In this document: positions 22,436-32,102 of the stretch, in pieces
Position numbering within the stretch: position 1 is the first letter of the stretch
How the letters are laid out: every line of letters begins with the position of its first letter
Assembly (NCBI GenBank): GCA_002256345.1
Contig: NKIY01000011.1
Span: forward strand, 111,680 to 175,679
Reading direction: 5' to 3'
Length of the DNA: 64,000 nucleotides
Source of the DNA: Bradyrhizobiaceae bacterium PARB1
GTDB lineage: Bacteria; Pseudomonadota; Alphaproteobacteria; Rhizobiales; Xanthobacteraceae
Program-made: the position numbers and the translations under genes
Notes under the pieces: generated by a model
Database searches by the model: none
Told to the model about the DNA's origin: nothing
Seen by the model: only the letters and a program-made list of their open reading frames with translations

Positions 22436-22472
22436 GACGCGGATGGCCGGGACAAGCCCGGCCACCGCGAAA
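22436..22472. repeat. Short inverted repeat upstream of murC
   Basis: GCGGATGGCCGGG-ACAA-GCCCGGCCACCGC forms a near-perfect hairpin in the gap between the MFS gene and murC. No T-tract follows on either side. It resembles a half of the GGCCGGGCTTGACCCG repeats at 62438. Confidence 0.5.
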
Positions 22473-22520
22473 AAGACGGATATTTGGCTTGCAGCGTCGG
22501 CGAATCCTGCCGAATCGCCC

Positions 22521-23693
22521 CTACTCTGCCGCCGCGGGAACCGGCGCACGTCCCCGTTCGAAGCGCATTGCGGCTACCGCCACGCCGAGTGCTGCCAGTG
22601 GCACCAAGGCGGCAACCCACGGCACAGAGGCAAGTCCGCCGTGATCAATCACCGCACCGCCAAGCCAGGCACCGATCGCATTGCCGAGATTGAAGGCGGC
22701 AATGTTGAAGCTCGATGCCAGGCTCTGGCCGGCACCATGTGCCTTTTCCAGCACCCACATCTGCAGCGGAGGCACGGTGGCAAAACCGACAGCACCGAGC
22801 AATGCGACAAAGACCACGATGGCGATCTGATTGTGAGTGGCGAAGCTCATCAGCCCGAGCACCGCAGTCAATGCGAACAGACTGCCGAGTACAGTCGGGA
22901 TCAACCAACGATCCGCCAGACGGCCACCAACCAGATTGCCGACCACGAGACCGCCGCCAAACACCAGCAGGATCGGAGACACCGCCGCATCCGAAAAGCC
23001 GGCCAGTCGCGTCAGTATCGGCGCGATATAAGTAAACACGGCGAACACGCCGACCCAGCTTAGCACCGTGGTCAGAAGACCCATCAGCACCTGCGGTCGC
23101 GCGAGCACCGCGAGATCCTGCTTCAGGTTCGACGACTCAGGCGCGTCACGATCCTTCGGTACAAATACTGCGATGATCGCTAGAGCGAGCACGCCAACCA
23201 GCGTGACTGCGTAGAATGTCGCGCGCCAGCCAAGATGCTGGCCGAGCCAGGTGCCAAACGGGACGCCGAGAATGTTGGCGACCGTCAGGCCGGTAAACAT
23301 CACCGCGATGGCTGATGCTTTCTTGTTGGCCGGCACCAGCGTGGTGGCCACGACCGACCCGACACCGAAGAAAGTGCCGTGGGCAAAGGCCGTCAGCACG
23401 CGGGCAGCCATCAGGCTCCAGTAATCGGGCGCAACAGCACAAGCGAGATTGCCGATGGTGAAGATGCCCATCAGCACAAGGAGCACCGTCTTGCGCGGCC
23501 AGCGCGAGGTGGCGATCGTCATGATCGGCGCGCCAACCACGACGCCGAGCGCGTAGCCGGAGATGAGCAGGCCGGCGGCCGAGATGGAAACGCCAAGATC
23601 GCCGCCGACCTCGATCAGCAGGCCCATGATGACGAATTCGGTGACGCCAATTCCAAAAGCGCCGGCGGTGAGCGCATAGAGTGCGAGAGGCAT
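22521..23693 (-). CDS. MFS transporter, DHA1 / AraJ-like
   Basis: 390 residues with twelve predicted membrane helices. The N-terminus (LYALTAGAFGIGVTEFVIMG) is the typical start of AraJ/PbuE-like sugar or nucleoside-drug exporters, and SRWPRKTVL after helix 2 is a weak form of the motif-A loop. Divergent from a LysR regulator with 101 bases between, a layout that usually means the regulator controls the exporter. The C-terminus has no extra domain. The gene, with its regulator and the next phosphotransferase, separates murC from murG. Confidence 0.85.
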   Translation of the reverse strand: MPLALYALTAGAFGIGVTEFVIMGLLIEVGGDLGVSISAAGLLISGYALGVVVGAPIMTIATSRWPRKTVLLVLMGIFTIGNLACAVAPDYWSLMAARVLTAFAHGTFFGVGSVVATTLVPANKKASAIAVMFTGLTVANILGVPFGTWLGQHLGWRATFYAVTLVGVLALAIIAVFVPKDRDAPESSNLKQDLAVLARPQVLMGLLTTVLSWVGVFAVFTYIAPILTRLAGFSDAAVSPILLVFGGGLVVGNLVGGRLADRWLIPTVLGSLFALTAVLGLMSFATHNQIAIVVFVALLGAVGFATVPPLQMWVLEKAHGAGQSLASSFNIAAFNLGNAIGAWLGGAVIDHGGLASVPWVAALVPLAALGVAVAAMRFERGRAPVPAAAE

Positions 23694-23794
23694 GGCAAAG
23701 TCCGTGCGTGGGAGTTCGATGCCAAGGATATGGACCGGCCGGTATAGATGAGATAGACGTTCATTAGGAACAATATTTGTGAACTGAAGTCACA

Positions 23795-24700
23795 ATGTCA
23801 CGACTCGACGTCAATCGCTCCGGCGAGATGGAAGTGTTCACCCGGGTGGTCGAACTCGGCGGCTTCTCCACCGCGGCCCGCGCCTTCCAGATGACGCCCT
23901 CCGCGATCAGCAAGTTGGTGGCGAGGCTGGAAGCGCGGCTCGGCGTGCGGCTGATCAATCGCTCGACACGAAAACTGCAACTGACGCCGGAAGGCACCGC
24001 CTTCTACGAGCGCGCGGTGCGCATCCTCGACGAAATCGCGGCAGCCGAGCGCGAAGCAGCCGTGGGCGCAACGCCGAGCGGCCTGCTCCGCGTCAACACG
24101 AGCGTGCCATTCGGCCTGCATCGTTTGTTGCCGCTGCTGCCAGATTTCGCGAGGCGCTATCCGGACATCAAGGTCGAGGTCACGCTGACAGATCTCGTGG
24201 TCGACCTGCTGGAGCAGCGCGCAGATGTGGCGATCCGGGTTGGACCCATGCGCGAGTCACGCCTGCTGGCGCGCAAGCTCGGCGAGAGCCGGATGGTCGT
24301 GGTCGCATCACCTGCCTATCTCTCCGAACGCGGCACGCCGGCGACGCCGGACGATCTGGCACAACATAACCTGCTCGATTTCGGCTTCGCCAAATGGAAA
24401 GACGGCTGGCCGTTCAGATTGAAGAATGGCGAGACCATCACCGTGGTGCCATCAGGCAACGCGCTGGTCAGCGACGGCGAGGCGATGCACTTGATCGCAC
24501 TGTCCGGCATGGGGCTGGCGCGGCTGGCACGTTTTCATGTGGAGGCCGACTTGACCGCTGGCCACCTGGTTCCTGTTCTCGAAGAGCTCAATCCCGGCGA
24601 TATCGAACCGATCCATGCAGTGTTTGTCGGCCATGGTGGACAACTGCCCGCGCGTGTTCGGGCATTTCTGGATTATCTGGTGGAGAGGGTAAGGATCTGA
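23795..24700 (+). CDS. LysR-type transcriptional regulator
   Basis: 301 residues. An N-terminal winged helix-turn-helix (about 8-66: FTRVVELGGFSTAARAFQMT, SAISKLVARLE) is followed by the type 2 periplasmic-binding-like effector domain (about 95-295, from GLLRVNTSVPFGLHRLLPLL). Sequence is closest to the CrgA/YafC-like subgroup. Divergent from the MFS gene; the shared 101-base gap probably holds its operator (an ATTAGGAACAATATTTGTGAAC stretch is AT-rich and partly symmetrical). Effector unknown. Confidence 0.9.
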   Translation: MSRLDVNRSGEMEVFTRVVELGGFSTAARAFQMTPSAISKLVARLEARLGVRLINRSTRKLQLTPEGTAFYERAVRILDEIAAAEREAAVGATPSGLLRVNTSVPFGLHRLLPLLPDFARRYPDIKVEVTLTDLVVDLLEQRADVAIRVGPMRESRLLARKLGESRMVVVASPAYLSERGTPATPDDLAQHNLLDFGFAKWKDGWPFRLKNGETITVVPSGNALVSDGEAMHLIALSGMGLARLARFHVEADLTAGHLVPVLEELNPGDIEPIHAVFVGHGGQLPARVRAFLDYLVERVRI

Positions 24701-24706
24701 GGCCAG

Positions 24707-25714
24707 TCAGCGCATGAACAACGGCGGCAAACCCGGGGCTGCTCCGCCGGAGAGAAACGAATCCAGAAACATCTTGCCGAGCGCATAACTGGCTTCCGGC
24801 GTTTCGGGCTTGAGCCATCCATCCCGAATGGCATTCTCGAACGCGGCAGGCGACAATGCCGACAGATCGCGATCCAGCTTGATGCACCGTGCGCGTGCTG
24901 CGGCACGAAACAGAATGCTCGCATAACCCAGACGATTCAGCGCGCGTACAAGCTGCAGCCTCGCGTGATCGTGCGCGGCGAGAGGCCGTTGATACCATGC
25001 TTGTATCAGCACCTTCTCCAGTTCCGGTGCCGGCGCGAAATTGTCCAGAGCGGTTCCAACGTCGATAAGAGGATCATTCAGCGACGCCCCCTCCCAATCG
25101 ATCAACCACAGGCGATCGCCGTCGAACAGAAGATTGCGCGGCAGAACGTCGTTGTGGCCAGCAACGAATTGCCCCGAATCCCGGGAATAGGTCCCGCTGA
25201 TGCGCTTCAGTTTCTCGGAATGCGCATCGAGCACGCCATCGGCGAACAGTCCGGATTTGCAGACCTTTCCCCAGAGCCGCTCGACGACATCGGGATATTC
25301 GATCACGCGCTGAAATGACGGCAGGCATTGCACCTTTGCGAGCAATTCGCCCACTGCCACGGCGAGTCCACGAGGGCCGCCCGGATAGGTCTCCAGCCGA
25401 CGATCCTCGACAAAGTCCATCACAACGATGCCTGCGACCTCATCGATGTAGTGCAGTCGTGGCGCTATACCTGCCGCAGCGGCGATCTTCATCGCAGCGT
25501 ATTGATGCGGATTGCGGAGAGAATTTTCTGCCCCCTCCATTCTCAAAACATAACGATGACCGGCGATATCGACCCGGTAAACAAACGCGCCAGAGACACC
25601 GCCGAGAACCGGGCTGGCCGTATAGTTGCTGGCAGAGCCGAAGGCAGCAGCGACGGCCGCACGCGCCATCTCGCGCTGCACTTCCGGAATTCCGATCAAT
25701 CCGCTGTCATCCAT
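24707..25714 (-). CDS. Choline kinase / aminoglycoside phosphotransferase-like protein
   Basis: 335 residues of the protein-kinase-like APH/ChoK fold. The catalytic loop HNDVLPRNLLFDG (H-x-D-x-x-x-x-N type) and the metal-binding IDWEGASLNDP lie near residues 190-215; the N-lobe includes a glycine-rich YTASPVLGGVSGAFVYRV. Near the choline/ethanolamine kinase branch by the IDWE motif. Substrate not clear, could be a small alcohol, sugar or antibiotic. Converges with LysR (6 bases apart) and lies just after murG's end with a repeat between. Confidence 0.75.
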   Translation of the reverse strand: MDDSGLIGIPEVQREMARAAVAAAFGSASNYTASPVLGGVSGAFVYRVDIAGHRYVLRMEGAENSLRNPHQYAAMKIAAAAGIAPRLHYIDEVAGIVVMDFVEDRRLETYPGGPRGLAVAVGELLAKVQCLPSFQRVIEYPDVVERLWGKVCKSGLFADGVLDAHSEKLKRISGTYSRDSGQFVAGHNDVLPRNLLFDGDRLWLIDWEGASLNDPLIDVGTALDNFAPAPELEKVLIQAWYQRPLAAHDHARLQLVRALNRLGYASILFRAAARARCIKLDRDLSALSPAAFENAIRDGWLKPETPEASYALGKMFLDSFLSGGAAPGLPPLFMR

Positions 25715-25794
25715 CGCCCGCCCCCATCGCGCTCCGGCGAGTGTAGCAAATGGAATGCCGCCCGCTACGGCAGATAAATAGGCACAGCAATATC

Positions 25795-25830
25795 CTGGAT
25801 TTCTTCGTCGCGAGCGCTCCTCGCAATGAC
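25795..25830. repeat. Dispersed repeat unit, TTCTTCGTCGC ... CTCGCAATGAC type
   Basis: Single unit between murG and the phosphotransferase gene, ending TCCTCGCAATGAC. Same family as the element at 5008-5120. No gene here. Confidence 0.6.
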
Positions 25831-25845
25831 AGCGAGTGAGGCCAA

Positions 25846-26946
25846 CTATATCTTCGCCACCTTCATCACCAAATCGGCGAGTTGATCGGCCGCATCCAGC
25901 CGCCCGACCTTTCGCGCATCGCGTGCCATCTCGTTGAGGCGTGCCGGCTCGCCGGCAAGCGCAGAGATTTCGGATGCCAGACGCAGCGGCGTGAATTCGC
26001 TTTGCGGGATGCGGATGGCGCCGCCGGCATCGGCAAGCACGCCGGCATTGGCGTGCTGGTCCTGATCGAGCGCGCCGGGCAGCGGCACCAGGATCGACGG
26101 ACGGCCGATCGCGCCGAGTTCGGCGACGGTGCCGGCGCCGGAGCGCGAGATCACGAGATGGCTGGAGGCGAGCCGCGCCGGCAGATCGGAAAAAAACGGC
26201 GCCAGTTCGGTCTTGATCTTGAGCTGATCGTAGATCGCACGGACGCGAGGCATATCCTCCTCACGCACCTGTTGCGTGAGGATGAGTCGGCTCCACAACG
26301 ATGGTTCCAGCTTCTCGATGGCCGGCGGCACGATATCCGCCATGATGCGCGCGCCCTGGCTGCCGCCAACGACGAGCAGACGAAACGGTGCGGTGAGATC
26401 GGGCGCAGAATACGGAACCGCTGCGGCAGCGAGGATCGCCGGACGCATCGGCGTGCCCGTGGTGATGGTCTTCTTGGCGAGGTCGGGTACGCGATCGAGC
26501 ACACCGGGCAGCGAGGTGGCGATCGCATCGACCTTCTTCGACAGCAGCCGATTGGCGCGCCCCATGACGGCGTTGGAATCGTGAATGATGCTCGGGATAC
26601 CGAACAGCCGCGCAGCGAAGAGCGGCGGCAGCGTGGGATAACCGCCAAAGCCGATCACGGCGGCAGGCCGCGAACGCAGCATCAAATTGACCGCCATCGC
26701 GGTGCCAGCCGTCAGCATGACGCCGGTGCGCGCCAGCGACAGCGGATTGCGCGAACGCACCGTCTCGCTCGGCACCACATCGATCATGTCGCGCGAAAAC
26801 AGCCCGCTATATTTGAGCGCGCGCGCATCGGTGACGAGGCGCACGCGCAGACCGCGCTTCATCAGCGCGACGCCGAGCGCTTCCGCCGGAAACAAATGCC
26901 CGCCGGTGCCGCCCGCGGCGAGCAGAATGAGCGGTGCGGTGCTCAT
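25846..26946 (-). CDS. murG: Undecaprenyldiphospho-muramoylpentapeptide beta-N-acetylglucosaminyltransferase
   Basis: 366 residues, GT28 glycosyltransferase that turns lipid I into lipid II on the inner face of the cytoplasmic membrane. Visible: GGTGGHLFPA at residues 12-21, GFGGYPTLPP, HDSNAVMGRANR, the second glycine loop VVGGSQGARIM, and the UDP-GlcNAc site SRSGAGTVAELGAIGRPSILVP. The frame is open 105 codons upstream, but that part overlaps ftsW and the start at 26946 makes a one-base TGATG overlap with the ftsW stop, which is typical coupling. Confidence 0.97.
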   Translation of the reverse strand: MSTAPLILLAAGGTGGHLFPAEALGVALMKRGLRVRLVTDARALKYSGLFSRDMIDVVPSETVRSRNPLSLARTGVMLTAGTAMAVNLMLRSRPAAVIGFGGYPTLPPLFAARLFGIPSIIHDSNAVMGRANRLLSKKVDAIATSLPGVLDRVPDLAKKTITTGTPMRPAILAAAAVPYSAPDLTAPFRLLVVGGSQGARIMADIVPPAIEKLEPSLWSRLILTQQVREEDMPRVRAIYDQLKIKTELAPFFSDLPARLASSHLVISRSGAGTVAELGAIGRPSILVPLPGALDQDQHANAGVLADAGGAIRIPQSEFTPLRLASEISALAGEPARLNEMARDARKVGRLDAADQLADLVMKVAKI

Positions 26947-28094
26947 CACGCGTAAGTGCGCGCGACATGCGCGTCGATGGCTTCGACCTCGGTGCGCGGC
27001 CGCATGCGCGTGAGCGCGAGCAACATGCCAACGCTGTAAGCGAGCGAGACCATGGAGGAGCCGCCATAGGAGATGAAAGGCAGTGTCATGCCCTTGGCCG
27101 GAATGAGGTGCAGATTGACCGCCATGTTGATAGCCGCCTGCACGCCGAACAGGATCGCGAGGCCGGACGCGGCGAAGCGCGAGAACAGGTCTTCGGTGGC
27201 ATAGGCCCGCGACAGCGCACGGATGACGATGAAGGCGAACAGAGCGAGCAAGGCGAGGCACAGCAGAATGCCGAACTCCTCGGCGCCGACGGCGAAGACG
27301 AAGTCGGTGTGGCTGTCCGGCAGGCTGCGCTTGGCGATGCCCTCGCCGGGGCCGAGGCCATACCAGCCGCCATTGGAGAAGGCCTCCATCGCGGTGTCGA
27401 CCTGGAACGTGTCGCCCGAGGCGGGATCCATGAAGCGCTTGATGCGACCGGCGACGTGCGGGACCATGAAGTAAGCCAGAAACAGACCGCCAGCAGCGGC
27501 GCCGGCGAGACCGGCCACCCAGACCATGCGCATGCCGGCAATGAAAAACAGCGAACCCCAGGCCATCAGGATCAGCATGGTCTGACCGAAGTCTGGCTGC
27601 AGGACGAGCAACGACACCAGCATCATCAGCATGACCACGGCCATCGATGTGGCGGGCATACCCGGCTTACGGATGGATTCGGAGAACAGCCAGGCCGCGA
27701 TGACGATAAAGGAGGGCTTTGCCGCTTCCGACGCCTGGATGTTCACGCCGAGAATGGTGATCCAGCGTTTGGCGCCTTTGACCTCGGGCCCGATCGCCAG
27801 CGTCGCGAGGATCAACACGATCGACAATGCGAATACGATCAGCGCCGAACGGCGGATCTGCCGCGGCGACATGAAGGACACGCCGATCAGCACGACGATC
27901 GACGGGACCAGGAACAGGATGTGGCGGTTGAAGAAGTGAAACGGATCGAGACCGATGCGGGTCGCCACCGGCGGCGACGCGGCCAGCGACAGGATCACCC
28001 CGGCCAGCATCAGCGCGACAATGGCAGCCAGCAGCAGGCGGTCCACGGTCCACCACCATTCACTGAGCGGCGTGCGTTGTTCGCGAAAAATCAT
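26946..28094 (-). CDS. ftsW: Lipid II polymerase / divisome protein FtsW
   Basis: 382 residues, SEDS-family glycosyltransferase with about ten membrane helices. Conserved features: the large periplasmic loop between helices 7 and 8 (GGWYGLGPGEGIAKRSLPDSHTDFVFAVGAEEFG), with the PDSHTDFVF signature, and the GMTLPFISYGGSSM motif near the C-terminus. It acts with FtsI to make septal peptidoglycan. The stop overlaps murG by one base; murD lies 76 bases upstream. Confidence 0.97.
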   Translation of the reverse strand: MIFREQRTPLSEWWWTVDRLLLAAIVALMLAGVILSLAASPPVATRIGLDPFHFFNRHILFLVPSIVVLIGVSFMSPRQIRRSALIVFALSIVLILATLAIGPEVKGAKRWITILGVNIQASEAAKPSFIVIAAWLFSESIRKPGMPATSMAVVMLMMLVSLLVLQPDFGQTMLILMAWGSLFFIAGMRMVWVAGLAGAAAGGLFLAYFMVPHVAGRIKRFMDPASGDTFQVDTAMEAFSNGGWYGLGPGEGIAKRSLPDSHTDFVFAVGAEEFGILLCLALLALFAFIVIRALSRAYATEDLFSRFAASGLAILFGVQAAINMAVNLHLIPAKGMTLPFISYGGSSMVSLAYSVGMLLALTRMRPRTEVEAIDAHVARTYA

Positions 28095-28170
28095 GGGCGC
28101 GTCCTGCGGATCGATAAGCCTTTATCGATGCGGCATTACGGTTGCCAGAGGGTTAAGAGATCGTGAAAAA

Positions 28171-29568
28171 TTAGACCTTCTTGATACCGTCCAGCGCCAG
28201 CACCAGCTCCCTGAACCGATCACCACGGATTTCGAAATTGCGGAACTGGTCGAAGGAGGCGCAGGCTGGCGACAGCAGCACGACAGGTGCGGGCAACCCA
28301 GCCTCTGCCGCATCGCGCGCAGCATTGGCGACAGCGACGTCGAGGGTCACGCTGACCTCAAACGGCACCCTTCCGTCCAGCGTGCGCGAAAAGTCATTGG
28401 CCGCCTCGCCAATCAGATAGGCTTTGCGAACACGCGGAAAGAATTCGGCGAGCGGAGCGATGCCACCCTCCTTCGCCTTGCCGCCGGCGATCCAGAAAAT
28501 GTCAGTGAAGGACGACAGCGCCTTCGCCGCCGCATCGGCATTGGTGCCCTTGCTGTCGTTGACGAACAAGGTGCTGCCGAGATGGCCAACCTGCTCCATA
28601 CGATGGGCGAGACCGGGGAATGAGCGCAGGCCCTTCTGCAGCACATCGAGACTGACGCCAAGCGCGCGCACGGCGGCCGATGCCGCAGCCGCGTTCTGCG
28701 CATTGTGCAAGCCACGCAGCGAGCCGATATCTGCAAGATCGGCCACCACGCTTTGCGCGCCGCCGGCATTGTCAACGATCCTGCTGCCATCAATGTTGAG
28801 ACCATCGGCGAGCGGATGCTTAACCGAAATGCGCACCACGCGCTTGCCGGCTTGCGCGAGACGATCGGCGATCTTGCTGCACCAGTTGTCGTCAACGCCA
28901 ACGACGGCGATGCCATTCGGCTGTACATGGGCGACAAGACGCTCCTTCACGGCAGCATAATTTTCGATCGTGCCATGGCGGTCGAGATGATCGGGCGTGA
29001 CATTCAGCAAGATGCCGACGGTGGGATCGAGCGATGGCGTGAGATCGATCTGATACGACGACATCTCGATCACATGCACACAGCCGGTGCGCGGCGGCTC
29101 CAGCGACAGGATTGCCGTACCGATATTACCGCCCATCTGCGTGTCGAAGCCGGCCTCGCGCACCAGATGCGCGATCAGGGCGGTGGTCGTCGATTTGCCA
29201 TTGGTGCCGGTGATGGCGATGAACGGCGCGTCCGGTGCATGCGCCTTGCGCTCGCGGCAGAACAATTCGACATCGCCGATCACTTCGACGCCGGCCGCGC
29301 GCGCCGCGAGCACGGTCCAGTGCGGCTGCGGATGCGTCAGCGGTACGCCGGGGGTGAGCACGAGGGCAGCGAAATTCGACCAGGACACGGTGCGCAGATC
29401 GGCGGTGATGAAGCCGGCACGTGCGGCTTCAGCCATCTTGTCGGCGCTGTCGTCGCAGGCGATGACTTCGGCACCGCCGGCCTTCAACGCGTGGCACGAG
29501 GCGAGACCGGAACCGCCGAGGCCGAAGACGGCGACAGTCTTGCCAGCGAATGTGGTGACCGGGATCAC
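28171..29568 (-). CDS. murD: UDP-N-acetylmuramoylalanine--D-glutamate ligase
   Basis: 465 residues, adds D-Glu. N-terminal domain [14 protein letters not shown] binds the UDP moiety, P-loop [15 protein letters not shown] near residue 122, then [18 protein letters not shown] and the C-terminal domain with [15 protein letters not shown], all MurD features. It starts four bases after mraY ends and is cotranscribed. Confidence 0.97.
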   Translation of the reverse strand: MIPVTTFAGKTVAVFGLGGSGLASCHALKAGGAEVIACDDSADKMAEAARAGFITADLRTVSWSNFAALVLTPGVPLTHPQPHWTVLAARAAGVEVIGDVELFCRERKAHAPDAPFIAITGTNGKSTTTALIAHLVREAGFDTQMGGNIGTAILSLEPPRTGCVHVIEMSSYQIDLTPSLDPTVGILLNVTPDHLDRHGTIENYAAVKERLVAHVQPNGIAVVGVDDNWCSKIADRLAQAGKRVVRISVKHPLADGLNIDGSRIVDNAGGAQSVVADLADIGSLRGLHNAQNAAAASAAVRALGVSLDVLQKGLRSFPGLAHRMEQVGHLGSTLFVNDSKGTNADAAAKALSSFTDIFWIAGGKAKEGGIAPLAEFFPRVRKAYLIGEAANDFSRTLDGRVPFEVSVTLDVAVANAARDAAEAGLPAPVVLLSPACASFDQFRNFEIRGDRFRELVLALDGIKKV

Positions 29569-29572
29569 GCGA

Positions 29573-30655
29573 TCACCGCAGCTTCAGCGTGGAGAGGCCG
29601 ACCAGCGCCAGCATCACCGAGATGATCCAGAAACGGATCACGATCTGCGGTTCGGTCCAACCCTTCTGCTCGAAATGATGATGGATCGGCGCCATGCGGA
29701 ACACGCGCTTGCCGGTGAGCTTGAAGGATGTGACCTGCACGATGACGGACACGGCTTCGAGCACGAAAAGGCCGCCGATCACCGCGAGCACGATCTCATG
29801 CTTCACGGCGACGGCGATAGAGCCGAGCATGCCGCCAAGCGCGAGGGAGCCGGTATCACCCATAAAGATCGAGGCCGGCGGCGCATTGAACCACAGGAAG
29901 CCAAGGCCGGCGCCAAGCACAGCGCCGCATAAGACGGCCAACTCGCCGGTGCCCGCCACATAATTGATCTGCAGATAATCGGAGAACACGGCGTTGCCGG
30001 CGAGATAGGCGATCAGGCCGAAACTCGCGGAGGCGATCATGACCGGCACGATGGCAAGGCCGTCGAGGCCGTCTGTCAGGTTTACCGCATTGCCGGCACC
30101 AACGATGATGAAGGCGCCGAAGACGACGAAGAACCAGCCGAATTTGACGATGACGTCCTTGAAAAACGGGATCACCAGGGAGCTCGACAGCGGATCGCGG
30201 CCGAGGCGCACGAAGGCATAGCAGGCGGCGCCCGCGATGATGAATTCGATCAGAAGGCGGGTGCGGCCAGCGAAGCCTTTATGGCTCTGCTTGGTGACTT
30301 TGAGATAGTCGTCATAGAAGCCGACGAAGCCGAAGCCGAGCGTCACGGCCAGCACGATCCAGACATAGGGATTGCGCGGATTGGCCCAGAGTAGTGTCGA
30401 GACGACGAGGCCGGACAGGATCATCAAGCCACCCATGGTCGGCGTGCCAACCTTGACCAGATGCGATTGCGGACCGTCAGTGCGGATCGGCTGACCCTTG
30501 CCCTGACGCAGGCGCAGATTGTCGATGATCCACGGCCCGAACAGGAACACGAACAATGCGCCGGTGACCACCGCGCCGCCGGTGCGGAAAGTGATGTAGC
30601 GGAACACGTTGAACACGGGGAAAGTGCCCGCGAAATCAATTAGCCAGTAAAACAT
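29573..30655 (-). CDS. mraY: Phospho-N-acetylmuramoyl-pentapeptide transferase
   Basis: 360 residues with ten membrane helices; makes lipid I on undecaprenyl phosphate. The catalytic Asp region DDYLKV follows helix 3, the [13 protein letters not shown] loop and HHHFEQKGW near the C-terminus are the three family hallmarks. Starts 10 bases after murF. Typical length. Confidence 0.98.
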   Translation of the reverse strand: MFYWLIDFAGTFPVFNVFRYITFRTGGAVVTGALFVFLFGPWIIDNLRLRQGKGQPIRTDGPQSHLVKVGTPTMGGLMILSGLVVSTLLWANPRNPYVWIVLAVTLGFGFVGFYDDYLKVTKQSHKGFAGRTRLLIEFIIAGAACYAFVRLGRDPLSSSLVIPFFKDVIVKFGWFFVVFGAFIIVGAGNAVNLTDGLDGLAIVPVMIASASFGLIAYLAGNAVFSDYLQINYVAGTGELAVLCGAVLGAGLGFLWFNAPPASIFMGDTGSLALGGMLGSIAVAVKHEIVLAVIGGLFVLEAVSVIVQVTSFKLTGKRVFRMAPIHHHFEQKGWTEPQIVIRFWIISVMLALVGLSTLKLR

Positions 30656-30665
30656 TCAGCCTGCC

Positions 30666-32102
30666 TTATACCGCAGCATCGTCATGCGCGGTGTTGACGG
30701 GAAAGCGCCTTTCCAACGCGGCGACGATCGGCCCCATTTTGGAGCCCTTCGAGCCTTTCACCAGAACCGCATCGCCGGCCCGGATCGCGCCGACAACATG
30801 TGATTCGAGCGCCTTTGCGTCTCCGGCATAACCGCCCCGCTTGCCGCTGGGAAGGGCATCCCACAGGTTGCGCATCAGTGGACCACAGCAAAAAACGAGA
30901 TCGATTGCGTTTGCGGTCACAGCCTCCAGCAACTCGGCGTGCAACTCGCCGCCGCGCGGGCCGAGTTCGAGCATGTCGCCAAGCACGGCGATCCGCCGCC
31001 CCTGCCCTCCGATGGCCGCGGAGCCGAGCACGTTGAGCGCTGCGGACGTCGAGGCCGGATTGGCGTTGAAGGTCTCGTCGATGAGCAGCGCTTCACCGCC
31101 GGCGATCTCCAGCATATGGCGAACGCCACGGCCTTCGGCCGGCACGACCTGCGACAGCGTCAGTGCGGCATGGGCGAGATCGGCCCCCATCAGCGACGCC
31201 GCAGCGAGGACCGCCAGCGAATTCATCGCCATATGGCGGCCGGGCATGCCGAATTTATAAGTGATGTCCTGGCCGAGCACGTTCGCATGCACGGCCGAGC
31301 ATGTCGGATGCAGCGAGATATCGATCAGCCGCGCATCGGCCTTGGCATCGGAACCGAACGATACGATGCGCGAGACGCCGGCCTTCTTGGCGCTCTGTTC
31401 CAATCGCGCGAACTGACCATTGTCACGGTTGAGGATGGCGACGCCATTAGGTTCGACACCGAGGAAAATCTCCGCCTTGGCATCCGCAATGGCCTCAACA
31501 CCGGAGAAGAATTCGAGATGAACGGGTTCGACCGTGGTGATGACCGCATAATGCGGATGCACCATCTTCACCAGCGGCTCGATCTCACCCGCATGGTTCA
31601 TCCCGATCTCGAAAATGGCAAAGCGCACATCGGCCGGACAACGCGCCAGCGTCAGCGGCACGCCCCAGTGATTGTTGAAAGAGGCAACCGACGCATGGGT
31701 CGGGCCCTGCGCGGACAGAACCCGGAGCAACGCTTCCTTGGTCGAGGTTTTGCCGACCGAACCGGTGACAGCGACGACACGCGCACCCAATCGCGCACGC
31801 GCGGCGATACCGAGAGCGACGAGACCGTCGAGAACATCATCAACGACCAGCAGCCGTGCATCGGCACCAAAATCCTCGCATTGCGCTGCTTCCACCACCG
31901 CCAGCGCGGCGCCGTTGTTCAGCGCGGCACCGACAAAGGCGTGGCCGTCATGTACATCGCCTGTGATGGCGAAATAGGCTTCGCCGGGCTTGATGGTGCG
32001 GCTGTCTATGGAGATGCCTGTGATGCCGGCGGGGAGATCGCCATACATCTCGGCGCCCATCGCCTCCGCCATCGCGGCCGGTGTCCAGAGAAAGTCGGTC
32101 AT
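30666..32102 (-). CDS. murF: UDP-N-acetylmuramoyl-tripeptide--D-alanyl-D-alanine ligase
   Basis: 478 residues, adds the D-Ala-D-Ala made by Ddl. N-terminal domain has SIDSRTIKPGEAYFAI; ATP loop GSVGKTSTKEALL near residue 115; the EIGMNHAGEI motif and the C-terminal DETFNANPASTSAAL are diagnostic of MurF. ATGA overlap with the murE stop indicates coupling. Confidence 0.97.
   Translation of the reverse strand: MTDFLWTPAAMAEAMGAEMYGDLPAGITGISIDSRTIKPGEAYFAITGDVHDGHAFVGAALNNGAALAVVEAAQCEDFGADARLLVVDDVLDGLVALGIAARARLGARVVAVTGSVGKTSTKEALLRVLSAQGPTHASVASFNNHWGVPLTLARCPADVRFAIFEIGMNHAGEIEPLVKMVHPHYAVITTVEPVHLEFFSGVEAIADAKAEIFLGVEPNGVAILNRDNGQFARLEQSAKKAGVSRIVSFGSDAKADARLIDISLHPTCSAVHANVLGQDITYKFGMPGRHMAMNSLAVLAAASLMGADLAHAALTLSQVVPAEGRGVRHMLEIAGGEALLIDETFNANPASTSAALNVLGSAAIGGQGRRIAVLGDMLELGPRGGELHAELLEAVTANAIDLVFCCGPLMRNLWDALPSGKRGGYAGDAKALESHVVGAIRAGDAVLVKGSKGSKMGPIVAALERRFPVNTAHDDAAV

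Noticed and set aside
20905..22644. Plus-strand frame of 579 codons across murC
   Set aside because: Antisense shadow over murC and the end of murB, with no recognisable domain.
26947..27261. 105-codon upstream extension of murG
   Set aside because: Overlaps ftsW and does not resemble MurG; the start at 26946 fits the glycine loop and the overlap with the ftsW stop.
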